DNA of 64,000 bases from Luteimonas_C sp035250245 (lineage in GTDB: Bacteria > Pseudomonadota > Gammaproteobacteria > Xanthomonadales > Xanthomonadaceae): positions 45,932-109,931 of the forward strand of contig DATFFH010000019.1 of NCBI GenBank assembly GCA_035250245.1, given 5' to 3'. Of the stretch, positions 33,025 to 42,176 are shown in pieces (positions within the stretch are counted from its first letter, which is position 1; each line of letters opens with the position of its first letter). The notes beneath the pieces were generated by a model. That model was not told where the DNA came from. It saw nothing but the letters and a program-made list of their open reading frames with translations, and ran no database searches. The position numbers and the translations under genes were made by a program.

Positions 33025-35454
33025 TCAATACTTCTTCTTGACCCGCTTCGCCGGCTGCCCGCGCGGCGGCGGCGGCTTGACCCCGCGCTCCTCGGCCAGG
33101 CGGAAATCGATCTTGCGCTCTTCCAGGCTGGCCTTCAGCACCACGATCCGGACCCGATCGCCGAGCCGGAACACCCGCCCGGCGCGCTCGCCGCTCAGGG
33201 TTTTGCGGATCGGATCGAAATGGTAGTAGTCGTTGGGCAGCTGGGTCACATGGATCAAGCCGTTGACCTTGGAATCGTCCAGTTCCACGAACAAACCGAA
33301 GCTGGTCACGCCGCTGATCGTGCCGTCGAACTCGCTGCCGACGTGACGCTCCATCCACGCCGCGGCGTAGCGCTCCTCCACTTCGCGCTGGGCCTCGTCG
33401 GCGCGGCGCGAACGTTCCGAACATTGCAGCGACAAGGCCGCCATCGCACTGCCGGAGTACGCGTAGCTGGCCGGTTTGCCGCCGGCCAGGGCGTACTTGA
33501 TCGCACGGTGCACCAGCAGATCGGGATAGCGGCGGATCGGCGAGGTGAAATGCGCGTAGGCCTCCAGCGCCAAGCCGAAGTGGCCGATGTTCTCCGGCGC
33601 GTACACCGCCAGTGACTGGCTGCGCAGGATCACCGATTCCAGCAGCGCGGCATCGGGTCGCTCGCGGATCTTGTCCAATAAGGCGCGGAAATCGCGCGGC
33701 TGCACTTTGCCCCAGGGCGGCATGCGCAGTTTGAACTCTTTCAGGAATTCCTCCAGATCGGCGTATTTGGCTTCCGGCGGCTTGTCGTGATCGCGGAAGG
33801 GCGCTGGGATGCGCTTGGCCAACAGGAAGCGCGCGGCCTCGACGTTGGCCGCGATCATGCATTCCTCGATCAATTTGTGCGCATCGTTGCGCTGGACCAT
33901 GCCCGCCTGGGTCACCTCGCCCTGCGGTCCCAGCGCGAAGCGCACCTCGGAAGTCTCGAATTCGATCGCACCGCGCTTGCGCCGCGCCTTGTCCAGAATC
34001 TTGTACAGCTGATGCAGGCGCTGCACTTGCGGCAACAGAGGGCCGATGCAGGCCTGCGCCTGCGCTTGGTCCTCTTCCGGCACGCCGTCGCCAACCGCGT
34101 TCCACACCTGCGTATAGGTGAGCCGCGCATGCGAGTTCATCACCGCTTCGTAGAACTTGGAGCGCGTCACCTCGCCGTCGCGCCCGACCTGCATGTCGCA
34201 GACGAAGCACAGCCGCTCCACTTTCGGATTCAACGAACAGATGCCGTTGGACAGCGTCTCCGGCAGCATCGGCACGACAAAACCGGGAAAATAGACCGAA
34301 GTGGCGCGCTTCTGCGCCTCGTCGTCCAGCGGCGTGCCGGGACGGACGTAATGCGAGACGTCGGCGATCGCCACGATCAGGCGGAAGCCGTCGCGGTTCG
34401 GTTCGCACCACACGGCGTCGTCGAAATCCTTGGCGTCTTCGCCGTCGATGGTGATCAGCGGGGTCTTGCGCAAGTCGACCCGCGCCGCGGCCGTCGCCGC
34501 GTCGACCTGCAGCGGCACCGCCGCGGCCTCGGCCAATACCGCCGGCGGGAATTCGTACGGGATTTCGTGCCCATGGATCGCCGCTTCCACTGCCAGCGAC
34601 GCGGTCAGCCGGTCGCCGAGCACGGCCAGCACCCGGCCGATCGGCGGGCGATAAGCATCGGCCGCATGCACGATCTCGCACACCACCAACTGGCCGTGGC
34701 GCGCGTCCAGCCGCGCATCGGTCGGGATCTGCACGTTGCGCTGGATGCGGCGGTCGTCGGGCACCACGTAACTGATGCCCGATTCGACCGTGAACCGGCC
34801 GATCAGCCGATTCAACCGGCGCTCGAGCACTTCGACGATCGCGCCTTCGCGGCGGCCGCGCCGGTCCACGCCGGTGACGCTGGCCAGCACGCGGTCGCCG
34901 TGCATCGCCTTGCGCATTTCGAACGGCGGCAGGAACAAGTCCTCGCCCGCACCGCTGTCCGGACGCAGGAAACCGAAGCCGTCGGGATTGGCGATCACGG
35001 TGCCGGCGATCAAATCCATCCGCTCGGCCGGCGCGTAGGCGCCCTTGCGGTTCTGCAGCAGTTGTCCGTCGCGGACCATCGCGGTCAAGCGCTTGCCAAG
35101 CGCATCGAACCTATCCGGTTCGGTCAGGCCCAAGCGTTCGGCCAAGGCCTCGGCCGACAGCGGACCGTCGGCGCCGGCCAGCAATTGCAGGATCGCTTCG
35201 CGGCTGGCGATAGGGTTCTCGTAGCGGCCTGCCTCGCGCGCGGCGAAGGGGTCGTCGAATCCGCCTTTTCTCCCGGCGGCCCGAGGCGCAGGCGCGCGGG
35301 GCCGGTCGCTCGCGGGCTTGCGTCCCGGCGGCGGCTCCGGCATCCAGCCGGGTCGCTTGCCCGTGGCGGTTTTTCCGCGTTTTTTAGGCGCCGAAGCCTG
35401 GGCGGCCGGCTTCTTTCCGCGGCCACCGCCGCGCTTGCTTGGGGTCTTTGCCAT
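33025..35454 (-). CDS. rnr: Ribonuclease R
   Basis: An 809-residue 3'-5' exoribonuclease. After a Lys/Pro-rich basic N-terminus of about 65 residues come a winged-helix region, cold-shock domains, the RNB catalytic domain with TIDGEDAKDFDDAVW (the Asp cluster binding Mg2+), HYVRPGTPLD and HFTSPIRRYPDLLVHR, then an S1 domain (GVTSFGLFVELD) and a basic tail ending KRVKKKY. Starts at 35463 and 35454 are both possible; neither has a clear ribosome site. rlmB lies downstream. Confidence 0.94.
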   Translation of the reverse strand: MAKTPSKRGGGRGKKPAAQASAPKKRGKTATGKRPGWMPEPPPGRKPASDRPRAPAPRAAGRKGGFDDPFAAREAGRYENPIASREAILQLLAGADGPLSAEALAERLGLTEPDRFDALGKRLTAMVRDGQLLQNRKGAYAPAERMDLIAGTVIANPDGFGFLRPDSGAGEDLFLPPFEMRKAMHGDRVLASVTGVDRRGRREGAIVEVLERRLNRLIGRFTVESGISYVVPDDRRIQRNVQIPTDARLDARHGQLVVCEIVHAADAYRPPIGRVLAVLGDRLTASLAVEAAIHGHEIPYEFPPAVLAEAAAVPLQVDAATAAARVDLRKTPLITIDGEDAKDFDDAVWCEPNRDGFRLIVAIADVSHYVRPGTPLDDEAQKRATSVYFPGFVVPMLPETLSNGICSLNPKVERLCFVCDMQVGRDGEVTRSKFYEAVMNSHARLTYTQVWNAVGDGVPEEDQAQAQACIGPLLPQVQRLHQLYKILDKARRKRGAIEFETSEVRFALGPQGEVTQAGMVQRNDAHKLIEECMIAANVEAARFLLAKRIPAPFRDHDKPPEAKYADLEEFLKEFKLRMPPWGKVQPRDFRALLDKIRERPDAALLESVILRSQSLAVYAPENIGHFGLALEAYAHFTSPIRRYPDLLVHRAIKYALAGGKPASYAYSGSAMAALSLQCSERSRRADEAQREVEERYAAAWMERHVGSEFDGTISGVTSFGLFVELDDSKVNGLIHVTQLPNDYYHFDPIRKTLSGERAGRVFRLGDRVRIVVLKASLEERKIDFRLAEERGVKPPPPRGQPAKRVKKKY

Positions 35455-35549
35455 CGCCGGCATGGTACACGGCGGCCGCGAAGGCGCGGTCCAACCGCCC
35501 GACTCGTTGACAAGCCTGTTCCCGCACCGCAACATACGCGGCTCACCCT

Positions 35550-35634
<85 letters not shown>

Positions 35635-35645
35635 GATACGACACG

Positions 35646-35673
35646 ACCCTCGCCTCGGCGGGGGTTTGTTTTT
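35646..35673 (+). terminator. Terminator after tRNA-Leu
   Basis: ACCCTCGCC-TC-GGCGGGGGT followed by TTGTTTTTT, 11 bases after the tRNA 3' end, is a good intrinsic terminator. Confidence 0.8.
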
Positions 35674-35674
35674 T

Positions 35675-36148
35675 CTGCCCCACGGCACCGGCTTCCGATT
35701 GCGATCTTTACGCCGATCCTTCCGCGGCTTCGAAGCGAACATTGTTGCAGGCCGCTCGCACGAGCCGCGCATCCATCTCTGCTGCCGCATCGCACATCGT
35801 CTCGATCGATCACCAATCAATCATCAATCAATGAACGCGCGTGTGCGCGCGTAACAACCGCGCCGTTAAGTCGTTGCGAATACGCGCGAAAAACGCAATG
35901 CGCAGATGCGTTCGATTCATATGAATGAATAGCGAATTTTTCGTCACGATCGTTGGCTTGATCGCGCGTACGCCCAATTCATCACGCTGAAGCTGTCCTC
36001 TTCATCTTCTCGTCAACATAGCGCACATAGATTCGTCCGCGACTCGAAACGAACGCGCCCCCGCGTCGTTTTTCGAGGCCGCAGGATGCGCGGCGTTGTC
36101 GTGCGTGTGCACACGGATACCAACAACAAGCACAACCGAGGTGCATGC
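35675..36148 (+). promoter_or_regulatory. AT-rich non-coding leader of the exopolysaccharide locus
   Basis: This 474-base stretch has no convincing gene. It is markedly AT-richer than its surroundings, with short repeats (AATCAATCATCAATCAATG near 35817), GCGCGTGTGCGCGCG, and CATATGAATGAATAGCG near 35920. It presumably carries the promoter and long 5' leader of the polysaccharide genes. No ops/JUMPstart GGCGGTAG motif was found. Confidence 0.5.
36047..36073 (+). terminator. Terminator-like hairpin in the exopolysaccharide leader
   Basis: AAACG-AA-CGCG and CGCG-T-CGTTT arms pair around a CCCC loop and run into five Ts. The hairpin lies 76 bases before the first exopolysaccharide start codon and could attenuate the operon, or terminate a short upstream RNA. 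Confidence 0.45.
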
Positions 36149-38431
36149 ATGATGGACCCCAAGCTGGTCGCGGCCAGCGCGATAGCATTGGCAGTCACTT
36201 TGTTCGCGATCTTCTCGATGCGGCCCTGGGCCCGTCGGATCGGCCTGGTGGACAAGCCCGATGCGCGCAAGCGCCATCGCGGACGCATCCCCCTCATCGG
36301 CGGCCTGTGCTTTTTCCTGGGCACTCTGGTCGGGTTGAGCTATCTGGGCTATTTCGACCGCTTCATCAGCAGTCTGATGGCCGGTGCGGCGCTCATAGTG
36401 GTGGCCGGCGTGCTGGACGATGCCAACGACCTGAGCGTGCGCTCGCGGCTGACGGTGGAAGCCGGCGCCATCGCCCTGGTGATCGCCGCCTCCAACATCT
36501 ATGTCGACGATCTCGGGCTGTTCCGGTTGGGCGTGCTCGGCATCCCCTTCACCATCGTCGCGATCATCGGGCTGATCAACGCGTTCAACATGCTCGACGG
36601 CATCGACGGCCTGGCCGCATCGGTGGCGATGACCAGCATCGGCGCGATCCTGCTGTTCGACCAGACCGGGTGGTCTTCGCCGGGCGTGGTGCTGCTGTTG
36701 CAGGTGCTGTTCGCCGCGCTGATCCCTTATCTCTGCGTCAACCTGGGATGGCCCGACGGACGCAAGGTGTTCATGGGCGACGCAGGCAGCACTCTGATCG
36801 GCTTCGTGCTGGCCTGGAGCCTGGTTTTCCTGAGCCACGGCAAGGTCGATCGCCTGGCGCCGATCAACGTGTTGTGGTGCGTGGCGCTGCCGATCATGGA
36901 CACGCTGGCGGTGATGTACCGGCGCATCCGCCTGGGGCGTTCGCCGTTCAAGGCCGACCGTCAGCATTTGCACCATCTGGTGCTGGATGCCGGCTTCCCT
37001 CCGCGCGCGGCGCTGGTGCTGATCGTCGCGGGCAGCTGTTTTCTGACCTTGATCGGATACACCCTGCGCAACGCGCCGGCGCTGTTGAGCGCAGCCGTCT
37101 TCATTACGGTACTGGCGATCCACATCCTTTGGGTGCCGCGGCTGCTCGAGCGGCTGTCGTGGTCGTCCCTGCTGCGTCGCCTGCGCGCGACGAATGCGCA
37201 ACCCGTGCCGATGGCGGCCGACGGCGGCCCCGACATGATGCTGGCGCCGCAGGATTGGGATTCGCATGCGGACACCGAAACCGCCGCGCGCGCCAACACG
37301 GAGTCGTCGCCAGAGACGGCTGCGGCGGAGGACGAGCTCGTGCTGCCGATGAAGGCGCTGTGCGTGGTGTCCGCGCCATTGGACGCGATCCGGATCGCGC
37401 CGATCGCGCGAGAACTGGTTCGCGACGACCGTTTCGAGTCGACCGTATGCGTCGCCGCGACGCAGGATCAGGACGCCGAACAAGTGCTGGGCCTGTTCGG
37501 CCTGGCGCCCGACCTCACCCTGGAGATCGTCAGGCCCGGCGAGGATCCCGCCGACATCACCGCCGCCGCGCTCGGCGGCATGGAACGCGTGTTGAACGAA
37601 GTCCAGCCCGACGTGGTGCTGGTGCTGGGAGACACTTCTGCGGCGCTGCCCGCGACCCTGGCCGCGCGCTACCACCAAGTGCCCGTGGTCAGCGTCGATT
37701 CCGGCGGCGTCGACGATCCGGGCCGCAAGATGGCGCGTTCGCTGGCCTCGCTGCACATCGCGCAGAGCGAAACCGCCGAGCGTCAATTGCTGGCCGAGGG
37801 CGTCCCCGCCGATCGCGTCCTGGTTGCCGGCGATACCGCCATGGATACGCTCGATGCGGCCTTGCAACGGATCGACCGGGATCCGGCGCTCGACGGCGAG
37901 TTCGCCGAGCGCTACGGCTTCCTGCGTGACGGCAGCCCGCTGCTGCTGATGCTGAGCCGCGAAACGTCCGAAAGCGGTTTCCGGCGCACGGCCGATGCGT
38001 TGCGCGAGATCGCGGTGCAGCGTCCGGATATCGACATCGTGTGTCCGGCCGGATTGTTCGGCCGCGACCGGCAAGGCGCCGATCTTTCCAGCGGCTGGCC
38101 CAATGTGCATGCGATCGAGCCGCCGGATTATCTGGCTTCGGTCTACCTGCTCAAGCGTTCGGATCTGGTCATCGCCGGCGGCGATGTCCATGCCGAAGCC
38201 GCCGCGATGGGGCGGCCGGTGCTGGCTGCGGAAACGTCGGCACCGGCGGCGCGGATTTTGGATTTGCTGGGACGCGATTCCTCGCGCAACGGCGAATCCG
38301 CAGAACACGGCGGCGCCAGCGCGCGCGTCGTCGAAGCACTGACGAGCCTGCGTCCCGCATATCCGCTGACGGATATGCCGCGGGGCGCAGGTTCGACAGA
38401 CCAGGTCCAGGGCGCATGGGAAACGCCGTGA
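36149..38431 (+). CDS. Fusion: WecA-like initiating transferase plus degenerate WecB-like domain
   Basis: From the ATG at 36149 (GAGGTG five bases upstream) the protein is 760 residues. Residues 1-345 are a MraY/WecA-family polyprenyl-phosphate sugar-1-phosphate transferase with about ten helices and the motifs LDDANDL, NAFNMLDGIDGLA, MGDAGS and the HLHH loop. An acidic linker (345-400) leads to residues 401-745, which follow the UDP-GlcNAc 2-epimerase (WecB) fold: MKALCVVSAPLDAIRIAPIA, PDVVLVLGDTSAALPATLAA, PPDYLASVYLLKRSDLVIAGG. The epimerase catalytic motifs are altered: GTRPE is SAPLD, GHRRE is MLSRET and SGGxQEE is AGGDVHAE. The first half probably loads the first sugar on undecaprenyl phosphate; the second half is likely non-catalytic. 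First gene of the locus. Confidence 0.82.
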   Translation: MMDPKLVAASAIALAVTLFAIFSMRPWARRIGLVDKPDARKRHRGRIPLIGGLCFFLGTLVGLSYLGYFDRFISSLMAGAALIVVAGVLDDANDLSVRSRLTVEAGAIALVIAASNIYVDDLGLFRLGVLGIPFTIVAIIGLINAFNMLDGIDGLAASVAMTSIGAILLFDQTGWSSPGVVLLLQVLFAALIPYLCVNLGWPDGRKVFMGDAGSTLIGFVLAWSLVFLSHGKVDRLAPINVLWCVALPIMDTLAVMYRRIRLGRSPFKADRQHLHHLVLDAGFPPRAALVLIVAGSCFLTLIGYTLRNAPALLSAAVFITVLAIHILWVPRLLERLSWSSLLRRLRATNAQPVPMAADGGPDMMLAPQDWDSHADTETAARANTESSPETAAAEDELVLPMKALCVVSAPLDAIRIAPIARELVRDDRFESTVCVAATQDQDAEQVLGLFGLAPDLTLEIVRPGEDPADITAAALGGMERVLNEVQPDVVLVLGDTSAALPATLAARYHQVPVVSVDSGGVDDPGRKMARSLASLHIAQSETAERQLLAEGVPADRVLVAGDTAMDTLDAALQRIDRDPALDGEFAERYGFLRDGSPLLLMLSRETSESGFRRTADALREIAVQRPDIDIVCPAGLFGRDRQGADLSSGWPNVHAIEPPDYLASVYLLKRSDLVIAGGDVHAEAAAMGRPVLAAETSAPAARILDLLGRDSSRNGESAEHGGASARVVEALTSLRPAYPLTDMPRGAGSTDQVQGAWETP

Positions 38432-38468
38432 GCATCCCCCGCCCGCTCCTGTTTTCATCTCGAAGCGA

Positions 38469-40727
38469 ATGGTGACGAAAATGGCTACGCATCCGATCGT
38501 TAGGAACGATAACGCGCTCCCGCCGCCCAATCCGGCGCGGGAAGACGAGATCGACCTGCCGACCCTGGTGAGCACTTTGACCGACCACAAGTGGTTGATC
38601 GTCTCGGGCACTCTGCTGTTCGCAGCGGTGAGCCTGGCTTACGTTCTGCTCGCCACGCCGAAATTCGAAGCGAACGCGGTCATGCAGGTGGAAAGCCGCC
38701 CGCCGACCGTGCCGGGCTTGAATGCCAACGCCGCCGCACCCGCGCCCGCCATCGCAGACGCGCCCGCGGCGACCGAAACCCAGCTGCTGACCTCGCGCCG
38801 CGTGCTCGGCGGCGCGATGCAGGAACTGGGCCTGGACATCTCGGCCAAGCCCGTCCGCTTTCCGCTGATCGGCGACATGGCCGCGCGTGCGCAAGAGCGG
38901 ACCGATCCCGGCCAATTGGCTTCGCCATGGTTCGGGCTGAAAAGCTACGGCTGGGGCGGTGAGCGCATCGAAGTGAGCAGACTCGAAGTGCCGCAAATCC
39001 TGACCGACGTGCCGTTGCGGCTGGTGGCCGACGGTGGCGGCCGTTATTCGCTGTTCGATCCGAACGGCGAAACCCTGGCCAAAGGACAGGTGGGGCAAGA
39101 CGTGACCACCGACGAAGGCCTTCGCGTCCAAGTGAAGACGCTGGTGGCCAATCCTGGAATGCGCTTCGACGTCACGCGGCTCAATCCGATGACGATCATG
39201 GCCGACCTGAAGCGCGACATCTCCGTTTCCGAACAAGGCCGCAACTCCGGGATCATCTCGCTGGCCTACGCCAATCCGGATCCGATGCTGGCCAAACAGG
39301 TGCTGGACCGGATCACCCGGATCTACGTCAGCCAAAACGTGGCCCGCAATTCGGCCGAAGCGGCCAAGCGCCTGAAATTCGTCACCGAACAGTTGCCCAA
39401 GGTGCGCCGCGAACTGGCCGAAGCGCAGGCCGCGCTCAACCGGTTCCAGAGCCGCACCGGCACGATGGACGTCGGCTTGCAGAACCGCTCGCTGCTCGAG
39501 CAGACCGTCGCGCTGGACACCAACATCCAGCAATTGCAGGTGCAATTGGCCGACGCCGGCAGCCGCTTCACCCCGGCGCATCCGACCTACGCGGCCTTGC
39601 AGCAACAGATCAACAAGTTCCAAGGCCAAAAGGCGGCGCTGCAGGGGCGCATCAATCAATTGCCTGACACGCAGCAGGGCCTGTTCCGGCTGAGCCGCGA
39701 CGTGGAAGTCACCAACCAGACCTACGCCAGCCTGCTCGATCAACAGCAGCAGCTCAGCATCGCCCAGGAAAGCGCGATCGGCACGGCGCGGGTCATCGAT
39801 CCGGCCGACGTCGACCTCGACAACCCCACCTGGCCCAAGCCGCTGCTAACTGTGGCGGCCGGCACCGCGATCGGCGCGCTGCTGATGATCGCATTCGTGC
39901 TGCTGCGGCAGATGTTCAAGCGCGGCGTCGAGGATCCGGTCGACATCGAATTGCTCGGCCTGCCGGTGTACGCGTCGATTCCCTACAGCGAGAAAGGCAA
40001 GCAGATCGCGATGCTTCCGGGACGTTCGCGACGCGACGGACGTCATCGTCTGCTCGCGCTGAGGGCGCCGACCGACTTGGCGATGGAGGCGCTTCGCACT
40101 CTGCGCACCAGCCTGCATTTCGCCCGAATGGAGATGAAGAACAACGTACTTATGATCGCCGCGCCCAGCCCGGGCGTCGGCAAGACCTTCGTCTGCGCCA
40201 ACCTGGCGGTCGCCATCGCACAGGCCGGGCAGCGCGTGCTGCTGATCGATGCGGACATGCGCCGCGGCACCCTGCATCGGGCGGTCGGGGTGCGCTCCGA
40301 TCGCGGTCTTTCGGACCTGATCTGCGGTCACCTGCAGCCCGAGGAAGCGATGCACCAAGTGCCGGGCACCGGCAGCCTGTCCTTCATTTCGCGCGGTTCG
40401 GTGCCGCCGAATCCTTCGGAGCTGCTGATGCACCCGAATTTCGGCCGCCTGCTGCACAAGGTCGGCAAGGAATTCGACATCGTCGTGATCGATACGCCGC
40501 CGGTGCTCGCGGTGACCGACGCCGCGGTGATCGGCCATCACGTCGGCACCTGCCTGATGGTGGTGCGCTGGGGCCTGAACCAGCAGCGCGAGATCGTGCT
40601 GGCCAAGCAGCGCCTGGAGCAGAACGGCGTGGATGTCCGCGGCGCGATCTTCAACGCAGTGCAGAAGCGCGGCGCCGGCCAGTACACCTACAGCTATTAC
40701 GACTACCAGCCCGTCCACAATCCGTGA
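38469..40727 (+). CDS. Wzc-like chain-length determinant/BY-family tyrosine kinase
   Basis: A 752-residue polysaccharide co-polymerase. It has an N-terminal Wzz domain with a helix near residues 43-60, a long periplasmic coiled-coil region with a GNVR-type block (LLEQTVALDTNIQQLQVQL), a second helix near 460-478, and a cytoplasmic BY-kinase. The kinase has Walker A APSPGVGKTF (about 563), Walker A' LLIDADMRR and Walker B IVVIDTPPV; the C-terminal tail YTYSYYDY is the autophosphorylated tyrosine cluster. It controls length and export with the Wza-like protein. No cognate Wzb phosphatase is in the locus. A second start at 38481 is possible. Confidence 0.92.
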   Translation: MVTKMATHPIVRNDNALPPPNPAREDEIDLPTLVSTLTDHKWLIVSGTLLFAAVSLAYVLLATPKFEANAVMQVESRPPTVPGLNANAAAPAPAIADAPAATETQLLTSRRVLGGAMQELGLDISAKPVRFPLIGDMAARAQERTDPGQLASPWFGLKSYGWGGERIEVSRLEVPQILTDVPLRLVADGGGRYSLFDPNGETLAKGQVGQDVTTDEGLRVQVKTLVANPGMRFDVTRLNPMTIMADLKRDISVSEQGRNSGIISLAYANPDPMLAKQVLDRITRIYVSQNVARNSAEAAKRLKFVTEQLPKVRRELAEAQAALNRFQSRTGTMDVGLQNRSLLEQTVALDTNIQQLQVQLADAGSRFTPAHPTYAALQQQINKFQGQKAALQGRINQLPDTQQGLFRLSRDVEVTNQTYASLLDQQQQLSIAQESAIGTARVIDPADVDLDNPTWPKPLLTVAAGTAIGALLMIAFVLLRQMFKRGVEDPVDIELLGLPVYASIPYSEKGKQIAMLPGRSRRDGRHRLLALRAPTDLAMEALRTLRTSLHFARMEMKNNVLMIAAPSPGVGKTFVCANLAVAIAQAGQRVLLIDADMRRGTLHRAVGVRSDRGLSDLICGHLQPEEAMHQVPGTGSLSFISRGSVPPNPSELLMHPNFGRLLHKVGKEFDIVVIDTPPVLAVTDAAVIGHHVGTCLMVVRWGLNQQREIVLAKQRLEQNGVDVRGAIFNAVQKRGAGQYTYSYYDYQPVHNP

Positions 40728-42154
40728 GAAAGATGGCCCAGCCCCTGCAGATCACCATGTCGCCGTACTACGGCGATCCGGATTTCCCCGCTCTGGAGAG
40801 CAAAGCCGCGCAGGCGCCGGTCGACCTGGTGTCGATCGCTGACATCCTGCGCAACGCCTTCGTCTATCCGCCGCATTCGGTGTATGAAGACGTCAAGCTG
40901 GTGACCTTCGGCTTCTGCCCGCAGCAGGACATGACCGCGGAGCCGGAGTTCCGCTTCAAATTCCGCAAGGCCGGCGAAGTGCCCGAGGTCGCCAGCGCGG
41001 AGCAGGATTGGGTCGGGGTCTACCATCGCCTGCTCTGCGATGCGGTGGCGGCCACCTGCTCGGGCATGCGCGCGCCGTGGCAGTTGCAGAGCGGCGGCAA
41101 GGATTCGACCACGCTCGCCATCGCGATCGCCGAAGCGCGGCCGGACACCACCTGCATCACCTATCTCGGCGGGCGCGAGGAGGACGAAGTCGCTTCGGCC
41201 AAGCAGGTCGCCAAGACGCTGGGCCTGCGCCACGAGGCGCTGGTCTGCGATCCCGCGCGCGCCTACGACCGCTATCTCGCGGCCGTGCACCGCATGCCGC
41301 TGCTGACCGCCGATTTCGCCTTGTTGTCGTACATCGACCTGGGCACGGAGATCGCCGCGCAAGGCGGCGACGGGGTCATCGACGGCCTGGGCGCCGACAG
41401 CTATTTCGGCACGCCGGTGAGCCGGCAACAGCGTCTACTGGCTCGCATGGCGCGGCAGATGCGCTTGCCGGCCGGCATTTCCGAGCTCCCACTGATCGAT
41501 CGAAGCTTCGAACTCTGCTTCGTGCTGGGAAGCTTGCAGATGAACGCCATCGAGCGCGTTTTCCCCGGCTCGCGCTTCACCGACATCGAGGTCGACAGTT
41601 TGTTCGGCCGGGAAATGTCGCGCGAATCCAAGGCGCGTCTGGCGTTATTCACGGACGAGATCGCGTCGGCCACCAGCGCCTGGGAATGGCGCGACATGTC
41701 GATGTCGATCGCGGGCTCGGCGGGCGCCTTCGCCAAGGGCCTTTACGCCGCGCATGCACTAACGCTGCGCGCCGCTTATCCGTTCTGCGACCGCGAGCTC
41801 CGGGAATGGGTGCACAACGAAGTGCCCAGGCATCAGAAAGTCGACCCGGAAACCCGGGTCAATAAATTGCTGGTCCGCAAGCATATCGCCACGCGTTTCG
41901 GCGAACTGCCTTATGTGCGCAGCAAAGGCAGCTTCCGCTTCGATTTGCGCGGCTTGGCTGCGCAGCGTTTCGATGCCGTGCGCGACTTCGCGATGGAAAC
42001 ACGCGATCTACTGCCGGGCGCTCCGCTTTGGCTGGATCGGAACCGCCGCCGTCTGGACAACAAGTACCACGCTTCGAAGTTCTATCTATTGGCGGTGGTC
42101 CTGCCGTGGCTGGCCAGCCATGCTCGCAGCGGCGCTTCCTCGATGGCGGCGTGA
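40724..42154 (+). CDS. Asparagine-synthetase-like PP-loop protein without glutaminase domain
   Basis: A 476-residue protein (GTG start overlapping the wzc-like stop as GTGA; ATG at 40733 is an alternative). Residues about 110-420 are an Asn_synthase domain with PP-loop SGGKDS (Ser123), TYLGGREEDEVASAKQVAKTLGL, DGLGADSYFG in place of the usual GEGSDE loop, and AYPFCDRELREWV. The N-terminal 110 residues resemble only the end of a class II glutaminase domain (FVYPPHSVYEDVKLVTFGF); the Cys2 half is absent. Related asparagine-synthetase-like proteins such as WbpS and WbtH amidate uronic sugars in O-antigen pathways. Here ammonia or another amine would have to be the nitrogen donor. Role in this polysaccharide is inferred. 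Confidence 0.8.
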   Translation: MRKMAQPLQITMSPYYGDPDFPALESKAAQAPVDLVSIADILRNAFVYPPHSVYEDVKLVTFGFCPQQDMTAEPEFRFKFRKAGEVPEVASAEQDWVGVYHRLLCDAVAATCSGMRAPWQLQSGGKDSTTLAIAIAEARPDTTCITYLGGREEDEVASAKQVAKTLGLRHEALVCDPARAYDRYLAAVHRMPLLTADFALLSYIDLGTEIAAQGGDGVIDGLGADSYFGTPVSRQQRLLARMARQMRLPAGISELPLIDRSFELCFVLGSLQMNAIERVFPGSRFTDIEVDSLFGREMSRESKARLALFTDEIASATSAWEWRDMSMSIAGSAGAFAKGLYAAHALTLRAAYPFCDRELREWVHNEVPRHQKVDPETRVNKLLVRKHIATRFGELPYVRSKGSFRFDLRGLAAQRFDAVRDFAMETRDLLPGAPLWLDRNRRRLDNKYHASKFYLLAVVLPWLASHARSGASSMAA

Positions 42155-42176
42155 TGAAGACGGAACCGGTTCGGGC

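Noticed and set aside
36086..36148. An upstream ATG at 36086 for the WecA/WecB fusion
   Set aside because: The extra 21 residues are polar and not family-like, while ATG 36149 has a GAGGTG ribosome site at the right spacing.
35675..36148. A JUMPstart/ops element for RfaH control of the exopolysaccharide locus
   Set aside because: No GGCGGTAG-like sequence was found in the leader.
36002..38611. An 869-codon minus-strand frame opposite the WecA/WecB fusion
   Set aside because: Gln/His/Arg-rich antisense of a gene with clear membrane and enzyme motifs.
40724..42154. Beta-lactam synthetase or lasso-peptide cyclase from the SGGKDS domain
   Set aside because: No precursor peptide, protease or carrier genes nearby; the neighbours are polysaccharide genes.
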